Notes: generated by a model from the letters alone, not told the origin. 64,000 nt of DNA from Paulownia fortunei (GCA_019321725.1 CM033108.1:15022060-15086059); one strand, 5' to 3'; shown: positions 31,981-42,920, numbered from the stretch's first letter. Numbers and translations: made by a program.

Positions 31981-32989
31981 TTCTTCTCTTTAATAGGTGT
32001 CTGGACGTCAAATGGTTTCGAAATATTGTGATATGTGAAGGCTAAATGATTTTATAGTAGATGATGTATTTATATGGAGTTGTTGCAATTATAATATTTT
32101 TGAGAACTCTGAAATGTTAGGGTGTGATTGTGAATTGGCGAGAACCCCGCAAATCAAATATTGGCATAATTGTTTTTTAGAGTTGATTTTATGAAAAAAA
32201 AAATGAGCAAAAATATTTGGGAGAGATGTAAAGATAGATATATGTTTGGATGGATTTTTTGTGAGAAAAGCTATATTAATGACATTTGATGTAATACTTC
32301 TATGTATAAATATATATACCTATATATATATATTCATATATATATATAGTCATATATACCTATATACAAATATGTCTAGGTTTTCTCAAGCATAATTATA
32401 AGCATATACATACATATATGTAAATGTGTATAATCTTAAATAAATATATATATATATATAAACAAATACATATATGCATATATAATATGCCATCTTCTAC
32501 TCAATCACAAGGTAGAAAAATAGGTGTGAGGGAAGAGAGAAAGAAGTGCACTGGTGCTGATGTATGTTAAATGGGAGAAAATGTGTGAGAAATGAGGGGT
32601 GAGTGCCTTGTCATTGGTCCTAATGGGAAGGTTCTCTCCTTCTTAGAGAGAGTTTCTAAGAAAAGTGGTTGCCTCTACCTTTTTCTCCAAACATAAATGG
32701 AAGAAAGGTTTCTCTAATAAATCAAACAAATGCTAAACAAAAATTTGTAGAAAAAATTCTTCTAAGACATGATTTTGGGGAATGAGTAGGCCAACCAATT
32801 GCACCCTTAATGTTAAAAATCAAGTAAAAGTCTTTTATGAAGGTTGACCTGACCCAAATATATGCCCATGTGTATATATATACCCATGTGTATGTTGGAG
32901 GGAGTGGTTTGCATTTGAATTCAAATGAATAGAACCACCCTATATATACATAACTCCATTCATTTCCTTATCTATAAGAAACTAACACA
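31981..32989. other. Unassigned AT-rich stretch with microsatellite and palindrome
   Basis: No coding frame or LTR boundary is recognisable. It contains a TA/TATATACA-rich microsatellite block (32283-32478) and the perfect 16-bp palindrome CATTTGAATTCAAATG (32912-32927), set within a longer imperfect dyad GGTT...AACC. Confidence 0.45.
32283..32478. repeat. (TA)n / ATATAC microsatellite
   Basis: There are several runs of TATATATA separated by CATATA, CCTATA and ACATAC units over about 195 bp. Confidence 0.85.
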
Positions 32990-33279
32990 TCAAGCTAGAT
33001 AACAATCAAGAATTTGGCTACCACCTACAACACAATAAGTCATTAACGGTATCGGGTTGTCCCAACGAAAACCCTTCGATGATTAAGTCAGAACCAGGGA
33101 GAATTCAAAAAATATATTTGAAAGAGTTTAGTAACAAAATAAATTACATACCATTCTCCCAATGATAGAGGGTTATTTATAGTGTCTCTTGACGAGCTCA
33201 AGTCTATTAGGATTTGGGTCGTTCATAATTAGGCCTTCTTTCGTTGGGCTTAGATTAGGCTCGTAATCATAATCTTTCA
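32990..33279 (-). repeat. 3' LTR of the Tat element
   Basis: On the minus strand it starts TGAAAGATTATGATTACGAG at 33279 and matches 34758-35086. Shared landmarks are CACTATAAATAACCCTCTA, ATTGGGAGAAT, TTTGAATTCTC and GACTTATTG.GTTGTAGG. The homology fades at about 33000, so the outer end is eroded. Confidence 0.8.
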
Positions 33280-33297
33280 TTGAACCCCCCACTCTCG
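33280..33297 (-). other. Polypurine tract
   Basis: The minus strand reads CGAGAGTGGGGGGTTCAA directly before the LTR start at 33279. Confidence 0.72.
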
Positions 33298-33758
33298 AGC
33301 GATACTTGGTGTCGAGAATTGATTGAGAGTAAATAGCATCAAATCAGGCTTGGCTAACCATTGTGGAATTGTGCCTTAGGTCATTTTATAAGAGTTGAGG
33401 GTTGGAGGGTGTGTACACTTACGAAGTTTTGGAACCTCCCACTTTTAAAACCCACTTGCAAATTTTCTCTCTCTAGGGCTGCTCTTCAAATGAGTTCACA
33501 AGGTAAGAAGTAATTTTAACTTCTTGTATTTTTCTCTTTTCCCTTTTCCTTTGTTTTTTCTTTTCTCTTCTTATATATCTTGTAATTCCTTTAAACTTCA
33601 TTGGGGCTTTTTATCAAACACTTCCCGTACTCCACCATGAGTCATCCAAAGAGCCAAAACATAAGTCAAGATGGTGAATGGCATGCAAAGGACGTTACTG
33701 TCCAACTGGAAGGGAGGGCACACTCATTATCCTCTTCATTGGTAGCATCGCCTTCAGC

Positions 33759-34097
33759 AGCTCGAGAGCAGCACTCGAGCTGCCTGCCATGTCTCTCTCC
33801 GATAGCTCGAGTGCAGCACTCGATCTGATTGCCAAGTCACTCATCGGCAGCTCGAGTACAGCACTTGAGCGGCCCTTAGCAAGCTTCTCCCACAACTCAA
33901 GCAATGTGCTCAAGTTGTACCCTACTGCTAATATGAGTAGCTCGAGCACAGTGCTCGAGCTGCATTCAGCCTGTTGCTATTGTAGCTCAAGTGTTGTGCT
34001 CGAGCTGCATACCTTCTCATTCGCTGGCAGCTTAAGCACAGTGCTCAAGCTGCCCATTACAGATGCTGCCTGCATTGTTAGAGCGGTTGTTCGAGCT
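33759..34097. repeat. 45-bp minisatellite of 23-nt palindromes, seven units plus one degenerate
   Basis: A 23-nt dyad (best copy at 33939-33961: AGCTCGAGCAC, one central A, then the exact reverse complement) recurs at 33759, 33804, 33849, 33894, 33939, 33984 and 34029, each exactly 45 bp apart; an eighth worn copy ends at 34097. Spacers of 22 bp are far less conserved than the dyads. The 45-bp period keeps frames open on both strands (148 codons plus, 84 codons minus), giving Ser/Leu-rich repeat peptides such as SSSxALEL. These are probably not proteins. The array lies in the 3' region of a Tat element. Confidence 0.93.
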
Positions 34098-34130
34098 ATT
34101 TTCCCTCCCCAGCAGCTCGGATAATTAGCT

Positions 34131-34718
34131 TGATAAGTATAATTTGACCATGTAAGTTTCGTGCAATAAAACCCTCATACATAGAAGAAAATTGAATTTA
34201 CCGTCAAGAGTAGGGTATGAAAGATATCATAATGTACAAAGTATATCATCACAAAACTTTCCAGATTACTTCTGCTATCTAAAAACTATCTAAAATCATG
34301 TTTCTTCTAAAAATAATGGCATAATGTGAAGTATATGATAATTTATCAATAAAACCTACCAAGCTTTCAAAAAAATGGGTTGCACATATAATGGCATGTA
34401 AAAAAGCATTTTATCACCCAAAACAGAGTCCAATTACATTAGGAATTCAATCATATTAGATTCCAATACTAATGATAGAAATTAAATATTATTTACAAAA
34501 TGTAAGTTCATGAAAATTTGAAAAACTTTAGACCTTTCACCTTTATTGAATTACTGACATTTTCTTTATTTATCTGGATCAAATTTTATCCAAACCTAAT
34601 CAAAATGGAAAGAATTTTCTCCCCCAATCTATATGCCTCATTTAGGAGTATGAACTTGACCAAAATATCACTTTATTGCCATCAAAATATAGCCCTTCTT
34701 TAATGCACGAAAATTTAC
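34131..34718 (+). repeat. ~590-bp segment, inverted copy of 46145-46715
   Basis: It begins TGATAAGTATAATTTGACC and ends at TTCTTTAATGCACGAAAA. Its reverse complement occurs at 46145-46715 with few differences, among them a short duplication (AAAAACTATCT) in this copy. The start resembles the TGATAAGT start of Athila-type LTRs, so it may be part of an LTR. Confidence 0.88.
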
Positions 34719-34757
34719 ATTATTTTTTGCATGTCTTATGTTGTTTCTTATATAAAG

Positions 34758-35086
34758 TGATAGAGCATGACCTAAATCTGATTACAAGCCTAATTCAAGC
34801 CCAGCGAAAGAAAGCCCAATTACAAATGACCCAAAGGCAGATGGATTTGAGCACATCAAGAGACACTATAAATAACCCTCTACCATTGGGAGAATAGTAC
34901 ACAATTTATTTTGTTGCTAAACTCTTTCAAATATATTTTTTGAATTCTCTCTGGTTCTGAGTTGAGTTTTGGAGGGTTTTTTTCAGGACAACCCAGCACC
35001 CCTAATGACTTATTGCGTTGTAGGCAATAGCCTAACTATCGATTGTTATCCAACTTGGAGTAAAAGAAAAGAAGGATACCGCATCA
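34758..35086 (+). repeat. Tat-type 5' LTR in plus orientation (329 bp)
   Basis: It starts TGATAGAGCATGACC, has a TATA box (CTATAAATAA) near 34867 and ends CGCATCA directly before a primer site. It is homologous to the minus-oriented LTR at 32990-33279. Confidence 0.83.
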
Positions 35087-35108
35087 TTTTTGGCGCTGTT
35101 TGTGGAAA
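35087..35108 (+). other. Tat-type primer binding site
   Basis: TTTTTGGCGCTGTTTGTGGAAA follows the LTR end directly, a slightly mutated form of the Tat primer site (GGCGCCGTCTGTGGGAA). Confidence 0.8.
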
Positions 35109-35130
35109 CAGTTGTCTGAGCATTGAGAAT

Positions 35131-36250
35131 ATGCAAACTAGATCCAGAGTTGCCAGAGAGGGTAGAACTCAAGGTACACATGTTGAAGATGCTAATAGAA
35201 ATGGAGAAAATGAATGTCCACCCCCACCTAGGTGAGGCCAACCTCAACATCTCCCATCTGCTAATCCTGCACAACCTGTACTATTACAGCTTACTCAAGA
35301 AGCTCTTTAGATTATGATTGAAGATGCTACGGCTAGAGCCGCCGCTTAAGCAGTAGCTCACTATGTCAAGAATCAACACAAAGTAGAGCCACCCTATCTT
35401 CTCATCGAAGCTAGGATTCCACTATAACTCCTGAGGGGACAGGGTTGAGATGTGAAACAGAAAGAGGTGTGCATACTAATATAAGCAGCCAAGCTTCACC
35501 CTTGGTTGTGAATTCAAGACCTCGACTGAGGTGTGAAAGATCTGGAAGACAAAGAGATGTGTATACAAATGATGATAGTCAGGCTTTGCCTCTCGTTGCA
35601 AGTGCAAGCCATGAATGAGATGTGAGGAGTTAAGAGGTTAAAGAAGAAGTCATGAAAAATGAGGTCTGCATGCAAGCATGCCCATTTGGATTTCACCTCC
35701 AGCAATAAATGTTAGGTCTAGGGAAGGTATGAGACAAGCAACCAACATACCACTCATTCCCCAAACTGCTTCTCAAGGACATATGATAGAATACCTGCCA
35801 TTAGCAATTACACCACTGAGAGGAAGCCCATTCGCTACTTCCATCTTAGTGAAATCCTTACTAGTAGGTTTCAAAGTAGTGAACCTCACAGAATTCGATG
35901 GGATCGGGGATCTCCAAGAACATCACGACAAATTTTTACCAAAGTAGATCTCTACGACTTGAGGGATGTATCCTTTTGTAAACTTTTTTGTACTACCCAC
36001 ACTAAGCATGCACTGACTTGGTCCAACCAACTGCCTACTGGCACTATTACCAACTTCGAGGAGCTAATGTCTGAAGAGATTTTGCAGTCATATCTTCTAT
36101 TGTCATTATATCAACCAATTGAGTTGATTCATCTCTTTTTCTAATTTTTCATAGTCAATTTGCTTGATAAGGTATGCCAATGGATCTTTCTCTTCTTGAG
36201 GGTATTCTCCTAAGAAAATTGAAGCTATACTTGGCCTCCCTGATTATACT
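35131..36250 (+). pseudogene. Tat-type gag, N-terminal half, inverted relative to pol
   Basis: The plus strand from ATG 35131 reads MQTRSRVAREGRTQGTHVED, then broken segments. At 35820-36160 it gives LLVGFKVVNLTEFDGIGDLQ, HHDKFLP.VDLYDLRDVSFC, KLFCTTHTKHALTWSNQLPT and GTITNFEELM, the Retrotrans_gag core (normally YDGTGDP..HL..F, W...LP.GSI.SFE.L). Stops interrupt it. It ends somewhere between 36160 and 36390, where the antisense ORF region begins. The C-terminal half of such a gag lies on the opposite strand at 45.8-46.14 kb. Confidence 0.8.
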
Positions 36251-36389
36251 AGTAAGTCATGGAAGGATGAGGAATTGAGAGAGTCCAGTAAAATATTTTG
36301 TAGTCTAAGTAAGGATAGCAATCCTCCTGGATTTGCTGATTTTGATGAGGGAAGGGATTCTTCGTCTTAAAGTATAAAGGTTTTACCCA

Positions 36390-38187
36390 AAGTGTTAGGT
36401 TCCTCTTCTGTAAGTCAGTCCTGTTCAGTTCCTTCTCATGCAATGGATGCCGAGAATTGTGATACTGCCTTGAGTTTTGATGATCTTAGAATGGTGTGTA
36501 GGAAACTTTCTCTACATACTTGTCATAGATTTTTTCTCTCTCTCTCAAGGGTAAAAGAATTATGTCTCCACCCTAAGGGTATTTCACCACTTACATAGCC
36601 TATTTTACAAGTGGCCTTACTATTCCTCCCAAACCTTTACTTATCGAGGTGCTGTGTAGTGTTGGGCTTTCTCTGAGTCAACTTACTCCTAATACTTTAA
36701 TTTACTTCAAGGGTTTTGTCATCGTTTAGGAGAACTTGGACTCGCTATTACTTTGGATAGTTTTCACCCCTTGTTCAAGTTTGCAAGGTGCCTTATGAAT
36801 ACTTCTATTCTCAAGGTGGATGTAAGTTTTTAGGAGGATGTTCTTCTTCACGTGGTCCTTGGAAAGAAAGATTTTTTTATATTCAGGATGATGATTGGGG
36901 TTTTCCATCAGTTTGGAGTAGTCTTTCTTCAAAGATCCAACTTAGCATGGTGCACCATACTCTCCAACTCCAATTTACTGCGCCTTGGTTGTTTGAGACT
37001 GTGTTTGATGTTGGATGTTTGTTTTCTATTAGTATAACTTTAACTTGTTTATATGTTTATCCATATTTACTTGGGCTTTAATTTTTGCACTTCTGGTATC
37101 TTAATCACATGTTTAGCTTTACTATTGCATAATGTTCATTCATTTATTTCCTTTGTGTTCTAAACTGTAATATTTTATTCTCTACAGCTAAAAAAATTTA
37201 ATTTTGGCAAGTCTTCGATCTCACAAATTCTATGACTCATCTTTGGCGTCTCGCTCTTCTACTAGGAGGAACAACCAAATTGGCAAACCTAATTTGAGTT
37301 GAAGTAGAAGAGGTGGCAGTGGTAGGAGACCTCCCTCTCTCCCCGTTTGCAAGGATGTCAAATATAGGTCATCATCTTATGATATACATTCTAGTGAAGA
37401 AAATCAGCCTAATGACTCACAGGTAGATGGGAGTAACAAAAGGCCCCGAGATGGTGCTCGAGATGAGGATAATATCGTGCAATGTCCTTAAACTACTAAA
37501 TGACTCTTTACTTATGGTATCAATAGAGTAGAGGATATGGAGTCTTTGTGGGATGAGCTTGACTTCTCTCTTGGGTGGAGGAAAATGCGCCCTATTGTGA
37601 GTCAATATAATATTGAGAAGTTCAGCGTGCATTTTGATGCTACCATTGATGAAACTCTTGTTGTTGAGTTTGCTCATGTAAATACTTAATATTTTTTTCT
37701 TGATTAGTACTTATTTTTGTTGAGAAGTATATTCTAATGTATGTTATTTATTTTTATTCTTGTTGCAGTGCATCACGCTCGCCACTATTTTGGGCATGCG
37801 GAGAGTAGGTTATAAGGAGTTGTTAGAAAAGCTTGGAGGGGTAGAGCAAAGGAGTTTGGTTGAGATTGCCTTGTTGAAGAGTCAGCTAAAGAGTAAGGAA
37901 GATGAGCTGAAAAAGTTGGGTGACGATCATAAGCTGTTGAAAGAGAAGTATAAGTGAGAGATATCTTCGGGAAAGAAGGTTATTGCTTCCAACGAAGGGA
38001 TGTTTTTCAGAGCTAAGGTGGATAAGAAGGTTGTTTCTTCTTTGGGGGAGAAATTTCTTACTTTCAAGGAGGGGAAGTCTTTCAGAGCTGAGGTGGAGGA
38101 GAAGGTTGTTGCTACTAACAAGGCTTCTCCTGATTTTGATGACACTGCCATGGAGCGACCTCTATCCCTTTATGATGACATTATACT
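36390..38187 (+). pseudogene. Antisense Tat ORF: 'putative gypsy type transposon' domain and coiled coil, first part
   Basis: Plus-strand frames give SFDDLRMVCRKLSLH, a P.GYFT.Y-like segment, LCSVGLSLSQLTPNTL near 36650-36700, VPYEYFYSQGGCKF and GPWKERFFYIQDDDWGFPSV at 36788-36910. This is the domain known as Transposase_28 (PF04195). Further on, 37760-37956 encodes a charged heptad-like stretch (KELLEKLGGVEQRSLVEIAL, LLKSQLKSKEDELKKLGDDH) typical of a coiled coil. It lies opposite to pol, downstream of integrase, as reported for some Tat elements. Its role is unknown. The 5' half has many stops, and the Tekay-like element interrupts it at 38187. Confidence 0.75.
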
Positions 38188-38955
38188 TGTAACACCCCTT
38201 AACCTAATTACAGAACCTAAACAAGCTAACACAATTAAGTCAAGAAATATTAACTTTTCATCAATACTAGAGTTATGGTTTTAATAAAAGTTCATGTTAT
38301 TGACTATAAGAGAAAGAACTTGAATTCATTTGTTGTTTCATTTCATTGTAGACACACCATATACACAAATCAAAACTAAGTACAACTGCTTACAAAACCA
38401 TAATAGGGCGGCTTATAAAAAAAATAAAATAGAGTTTTCAAAATAGATTACAAAATAGCTCGAAGCATGGCATGTGAACAAGTCTCTTTCCGCCCGCTCT
38501 AGAGATTCAGTCAACCTCTAAACCTGTACATTTTCACCTGCATCACATGAATCTAATGAGCTAAAGGCTCAGTAAGGTGAAACTGATGCAATAACAAATA
38601 ACATACATGCACATCTCATAAATCATTAAAAATGCATTATTTAATTTAATAACTTTCATTCATAAATTATTTTTTAGGACCCTTGAAGTGTGGTACCTAA
38701 CTAATAGGGATAGATCGTAGTTATTGGAACCTGTTCATAATGATTAGCCAATAAGAGAACTAATACGCGGTTACCATACTTAATCTTTCAACCTCAAGTA
38801 TTAGCTGTATTCTATCTAATTCATTGTGGCTTTCCTATACCGATTTTTCAACCTCAAGTATTTGCCATAATTTGTTGGGTCTGCCAGTCCCTCCCACGTT
38901 CCTTATCTACCCAACCATCAATCAAGTATCATATTTCCTTTTCAAAAACTTCATT
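38188..38955 (-). repeat. 3' LTR of the Tekay-like element, homologous part
   Basis: It aligns with 40077-40812 through landmarks CCTTAACCTAATTACA, GAATTCATTTGTTGTTTCAT, CAGTCAACCTCTAAACCTGT, GTGTGGTACCTAAC and TCTTTCAACCTCA. Beyond 38955 only scattered similarity remains, so the inner end of this LTR is unclear. Confidence 0.8.
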
Positions 38956-39549
38956 ATATTCTTAATAGTTGAACCATAAATGCATCAAACATTACATCAT
39001 TTGACAAATAATAACAATTACATTAAAATATGAACAACATTATATGATTCTTGTGATACAGCAAATGAAAGTTTCAACTTACCTTAAGTCCACTTTGTGG
39101 CAAGTGAAAAGATCAATCTGTTTGAAAGATAGGATGTGTTAAACGCCTAACATAATCAAATCATGTACCATTTAATATCCTTTTTATAAATCATTCAGTC
39201 TATTCTAGTTCAAGTTCATATACACTTTTCAATATTTTGTAAACAATTCCATATTAATTACATAACCTTAAAAACAATGCATACTCCATATTTTACTACT
39301 AATTCAAGATATTAAACATTAGGGCATACATTAAATAACTAATAATTCAAACATAATTACTAGGGCAACCCCTAAAACATGCACACAATCCAAATTAACA
39401 TGAGTAAACTCAATTCTAACTTAAACTAATTATAACCATCAATTAAGCAAACTAATTGCTATTGTTCTCAATCATTCTAGGAACTTCCAAACATAATATA
39501 AGCATTACAAGATTGATAAAATAAGTAAATTAAGATTGTACAGAGTACT

Positions 39550-39875
39550 TTCTTAACATCATCAATTCACATGTAGTCAAAGATAGTGTCTAAAGATTTC
39601 ATCTATTCCTCTGTAACCATGGGATCAGACCCACCATTAAAATCAACAGGTTCTGTTTTTCTAAATTTCTCATACACAGCTTGTGAAGTATCCTGTTAAG
39701 CTTGTGGTGGAGAAAGTCGTTGATTCTATTCTTGGCTTCTTTATTGCATATCTAGTAATTGTTGTATCTATTCACCATGCATGCTAGTTTGTTGTTGAAT
39801 GAGATCAGTCAAATTATTCACCACACTATGATTACCCTCATGATCATCTATTGTCTTCCTTTTTGGTGCCATGAC
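39550..39875 (-). pseudogene. Chromovirus gag N-terminal remnant
   Basis: The minus strand from 39872 reads [34 protein letters not shown], then after stops [34 protein letters not shown]. This is the start of Tekay/Del-type gag (usually F.+..PP.F.G..DP..AEEW...+E.IF). The rest of gag-pol is deleted. Confidence 0.72.
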
Positions 39876-40052
39876 CTGGTATGCATTATCCAATCTCATT
39901 CCATTCATTAGCCAATAATAAATGCATAATCATGACAATAACATAAATAAAATATAATCACATAAACATAAAGACAAATAAATAAATAGTTGACTAAGTT
40001 TCAAGCCAGGATGTGTTCATAATATGCCTTCTTTTGTCTACAGGAATGACTA

Positions 40053-40070
40053 AACCTCCGCTTTGATACC
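40053..40070 (-). other. Primer binding site of the Tekay-like element
   Basis: The plus strand reads CCTCCGCTTTGATACCAC; on the minus strand this is GTGGTATCAAAGCGGAGG, the initiator-tRNA-Met type site typical of these chromoviruses, six bases from the LTR. Confidence 0.78.
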
Positions 40071-40076
40071 ACAAAC

Positions 40077-41041
40077 TGTAACACCCCTTAACCTAATTAC
40101 AAAACATAAACAAGCTAATACAATTAAGTTAAGAAATGTTAAATTTTCATTAATACTAAAGCTATGGTTTTAATAAAAGTTCCCCTTATTGACAATAAGA
40201 GAAAAACTTGAATTCATTTGTTGTTTCATTTCATTGTAGACACACCATATACATAGATCAAAACTAAGTATATCTATTTATAAAATCATAAAAGAGCGGC
40301 TTATAAAAAAACAAAACAGAGTTTTCAAAATAGACTACAAAACAACTCGAATTATGGTATATGAATAAATCTCTGTCCGGCCGCTCTAGAGACTCAGTCA
40401 ACCTCTAAACCTGTACATTTCCACCTGCATCACATGAATCTAATGAGCTGCAATAACAAATAGCACACATGCACATCTCATAAATCATTAAATGCATTAT
40501 TCAATTTAATAATTTTTATTCATAAGTCATTCTTTAGGGCCCTTAAAGTGTGGTACCTAACCAATAGCGATAGACTGTAGTTTTCGGAACCTGTTCATAA
40601 TGATTGGCCAATAAGAGAACTAATACGGGATTTTCATACTTGGTCTTTCAACATCAGGTATTAGCAGTATCTTATCTCATTCATTATAGCTTTTCTATAT
40701 TGGTTTTTCAACCTCAAGTAATTGCCTCTAATTGTTAGGTCCGCTAGTCCCTCTCGCATCCCTTATCCACCCGACCATCAATCCAGTACCATACTTCTTT
40801 TTCAAAAACCTCAAAAGCATAACTAGAGCATATTTCATGTACTAATGCAAGAAACAAAAGTTTGATATCATATTTCATGTACTAATGCATGTTAGAGCAT
40901 AACTAGAGCATATAATAACAATTATTCATGTTCGTACAATCATGCTATTTGTATATTATAATTCGATAACGCACATTGATTAGATTCATATTCATGCAAG
41001 ATGTTTATTATTAGCTATGTAGGAGAGAATTAGGTATTACA
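40077..41041 (-). repeat. 5' LTR of the Tekay-like element (965 bp)
   Basis: On the plus strand it runs TGTAACACCCC to ATTACA. Its right part contains two internal direct repeats (GCATAACTAGAGCATA twice, TATTTCATGTACTAATGCA twice, 40815-40910) that are not seen in the partner LTR. Confidence 0.8.
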
Positions 41042-41231
41042 GTACGTGATTATCACTGGATGTTGTGAGAATCAAGGTGAGTTTTCGAGGACATTGTCAT
41101 GCTAATTGAGCCTAGGGTTGCGGAGTTGGATGCTAGTACTGATGTGGAGGATCCTTCTTTAGTTCTTGTTACTACCTCGAAGGGGAAGCCTCCGGCTGAA
41201 AATGTTGATGCAATTGGCCCATGAGGTCTTG
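41042..41231 (+). pseudogene. Antisense Tat ORF, C-terminal part
   Basis: The plus-strand frame resumes at the codon interrupted at 38187 and reads RDYHWML, then VFEDIVMLIEPRVAELDAST, DVEDPSLVLVTTSKGKPPAE and ends at a stop (TGA, 41221-41223). The EPRVAELD and PPAE motifs fit the acidic tail of this ORF family. Two TGA codons inside (from CGA or TGG) show decay. Confidence 0.72.
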
Positions 41232-41790
41232 TTAGTGGCTAGACTCTGTTATCAATTTGATTAAATTTATCTTTCCATTTGTCATTTATATTTCATACTC
41301 TGTCTTTCTATTATTTTACTTTGATGATTAGAACCTTGTGTTTGTCTTTACCGCTTGGTTGCAAACCTGCATCTTCTTTCATTACGTCGCTTCATAATAT
41401 TTTATTTCTTTGATATCTTAGCATGATTGGGATGGATGAATGATTTTTTTAAATCTTGCCTTCGAGAGGACATCATCTACTTAATGGGGGCTAGGCATGG
41501 CTAGCCTCGAAGGATGATTAGTCCCCTTAAATGATTTTGGACCTTTAGACCTCTAGGCAAGTCGATTATGGGATTCTGGGATTAAGCTGGCTAGGCTCAT
41601 GTATGACCTCATGGGAATCTCGTCGTACTTCTGGGGTTATATATTGTATATAAAGAGCAGACAATAATAAGAGATACTCATTTAAACATCAAAATTTTAT
41701 TATAGAGAGATAAAGTTATGCATCTATATAAGTTATTAACGACAATGAAAAAAGAAATTTATACAAAATAAATAAATTATCTAACAATCA
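41232..41790. other. Untranslated region between antisense ORF and integrase
   Basis: T-rich plus-strand sequence follows the antisense ORF stop, with GGCTAGGCATGGCTAGCC- and CCTCGAAGGATGATTAG-type motifs. It separates two converging genes. No feature is assignable. Confidence 0.5.
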
Positions 41791-42920
41791 CTAGTAGTAG
41801 TTCTTAAGGTTTGCTATGTTCCAAGTCCTTAACACATCCTTTCCATCTAGATATTGTAGTTGATAAGCTCCAGCATTCACTACTCCGATGATCTTGTAAG
41901 GGCCTTTCCACTCAGCATCTAATTTTTCAAGTTGGTAAGTGATCTCCGCTCTTCTCAAAACCAAGTCACCCACTTGGAATGTTCTTAGATGCACACATCA
42001 ATTAAAGCCCTCGTCATCCTTGCTCGATATATTTCTACATGTGTTAATGCTTTCTCTCTAAGTTTGTTAATGAAATCAAGATTCACTCTAAGTGCACTAT
42101 CATTAAGGTCTAGGGTATAATGCTTTATTCTCCAATAAGTTTCACCTATCTCTACTGGAGCTATTGCTTTTGTTCCTTATATCAAGCTAAATAGCGACTC
42201 ACCTGTCAAAGTGCGAGTAGTTTGGTAGCCCAAAGTACACTGCGAAGCTCATCTACCTAAGTTCCTTTGAAAATGCCGAGCTTTATCTTAATATGTTGTA
42301 GAATGGTTTGATTTGTTACTTTGGTCTGTCCATTGGCTTGAGGTTCCTAACAAAAGTGAAGAATTGCTTAATGGAATAGTCGTTGCACTACTTTCAAATC
42401 TTAGTTCCTTGAAATTAAGTGCCGTTATCTGAAATAAGAACTCGTGGAATACTAAATCGATATATGATATTTTTCCAAAGAAACTTGATGACGTCTTTCT
42501 CCGTGATCTTTGATAAGGGTTCTGCTTCACTCACTTGGTGAAGTAATCCACAGCTACTATCAAAAACTTTCTTTAGCCAGATGCTAAAGGAAATAACCTA
42601 ACTAGATCTATGCCCTACTAGGTGAATGGACATAGGCTCACTAAGTTTGGAGGAGTACAGCTGGTTGATGTTTAATGTTAGCATGTTCTTGGCAAGAGCA
42701 ACAACGTTGAACTAAATCCATGGCATAATTAAGCATGGTTGGCCAAAAATATCCCTGTCTCAATACCTCCACAGCTAGAGCCTTGTCGCCCAGGTGGTTG
42801 CCATATATTCCTTCATGGATTTTTTTGAGTATGTAGTTCGCCTTGCTAGGAGTGAGGCACTTCAAATAGGGTTGGGAATACTCCCTTTTGTAAAGTTCAC
42901 CATCAATATTCAAAAATCAG
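41791..42920 (-). pseudogene. Tat-type integrase, degenerate
   Basis: The zinc-binding part is at 42641-42913 (YLKCLTPSKANYILKKIHEG, YGNHLGDKALAVEVLRQGYF, CCSCQEHANIKHQP). The catalytic core at 42000-42620 is broken by many stops. The C-terminal domain at 41791-41994 is well preserved (RTFQVGDLVLRRAEITYQLE, WKGPYKIIGVVNAGAYQLQY, DGKDVLRTWNIANLKNYY). Integrase is the last pol domain, so the element's 3' side lies to the left. Confidence 0.87.

Larger units (their letters stand above)
38188..41041 (-). mobile_element. Deleted Tekay/Del-like chromovirus inserted in the antisense ORF
   Basis: It is bounded by TGTAACACCCC at 38188 and GGTATTACA at 41041. LTR-like direct repeats (38188-38955 and 40077-40812, the latter LTR reaching 41041) flank a short interior. 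A primer site on the minus strand (GTGGTATCAAAGCGGAGG) abuts the right LTR. The interior has only a gag N-terminal remnant. The flanks ATACT and GTACG are compatible with a 5-bp target duplication ATACG with one change in each copy. The antisense ORF frame continues across the insertion. Confidence 0.8.

Noticed and set aside
33759..34097. CRISPR-like array
   Set aside because: Regular dyads with variable spacers look superficially similar, but this is plant nuclear DNA in a Tat element, spacers are related to each other, and no cas genes are present.
33678..34124. 148-codon plus-strand ORF with Ser/Leu-rich repeats
   Set aside because: It runs through the 45-bp palindromic array, whose period is a multiple of three. 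The opposite strand is also partly open. No domain, and it lies in a retrotransposon 3' untranslated region.
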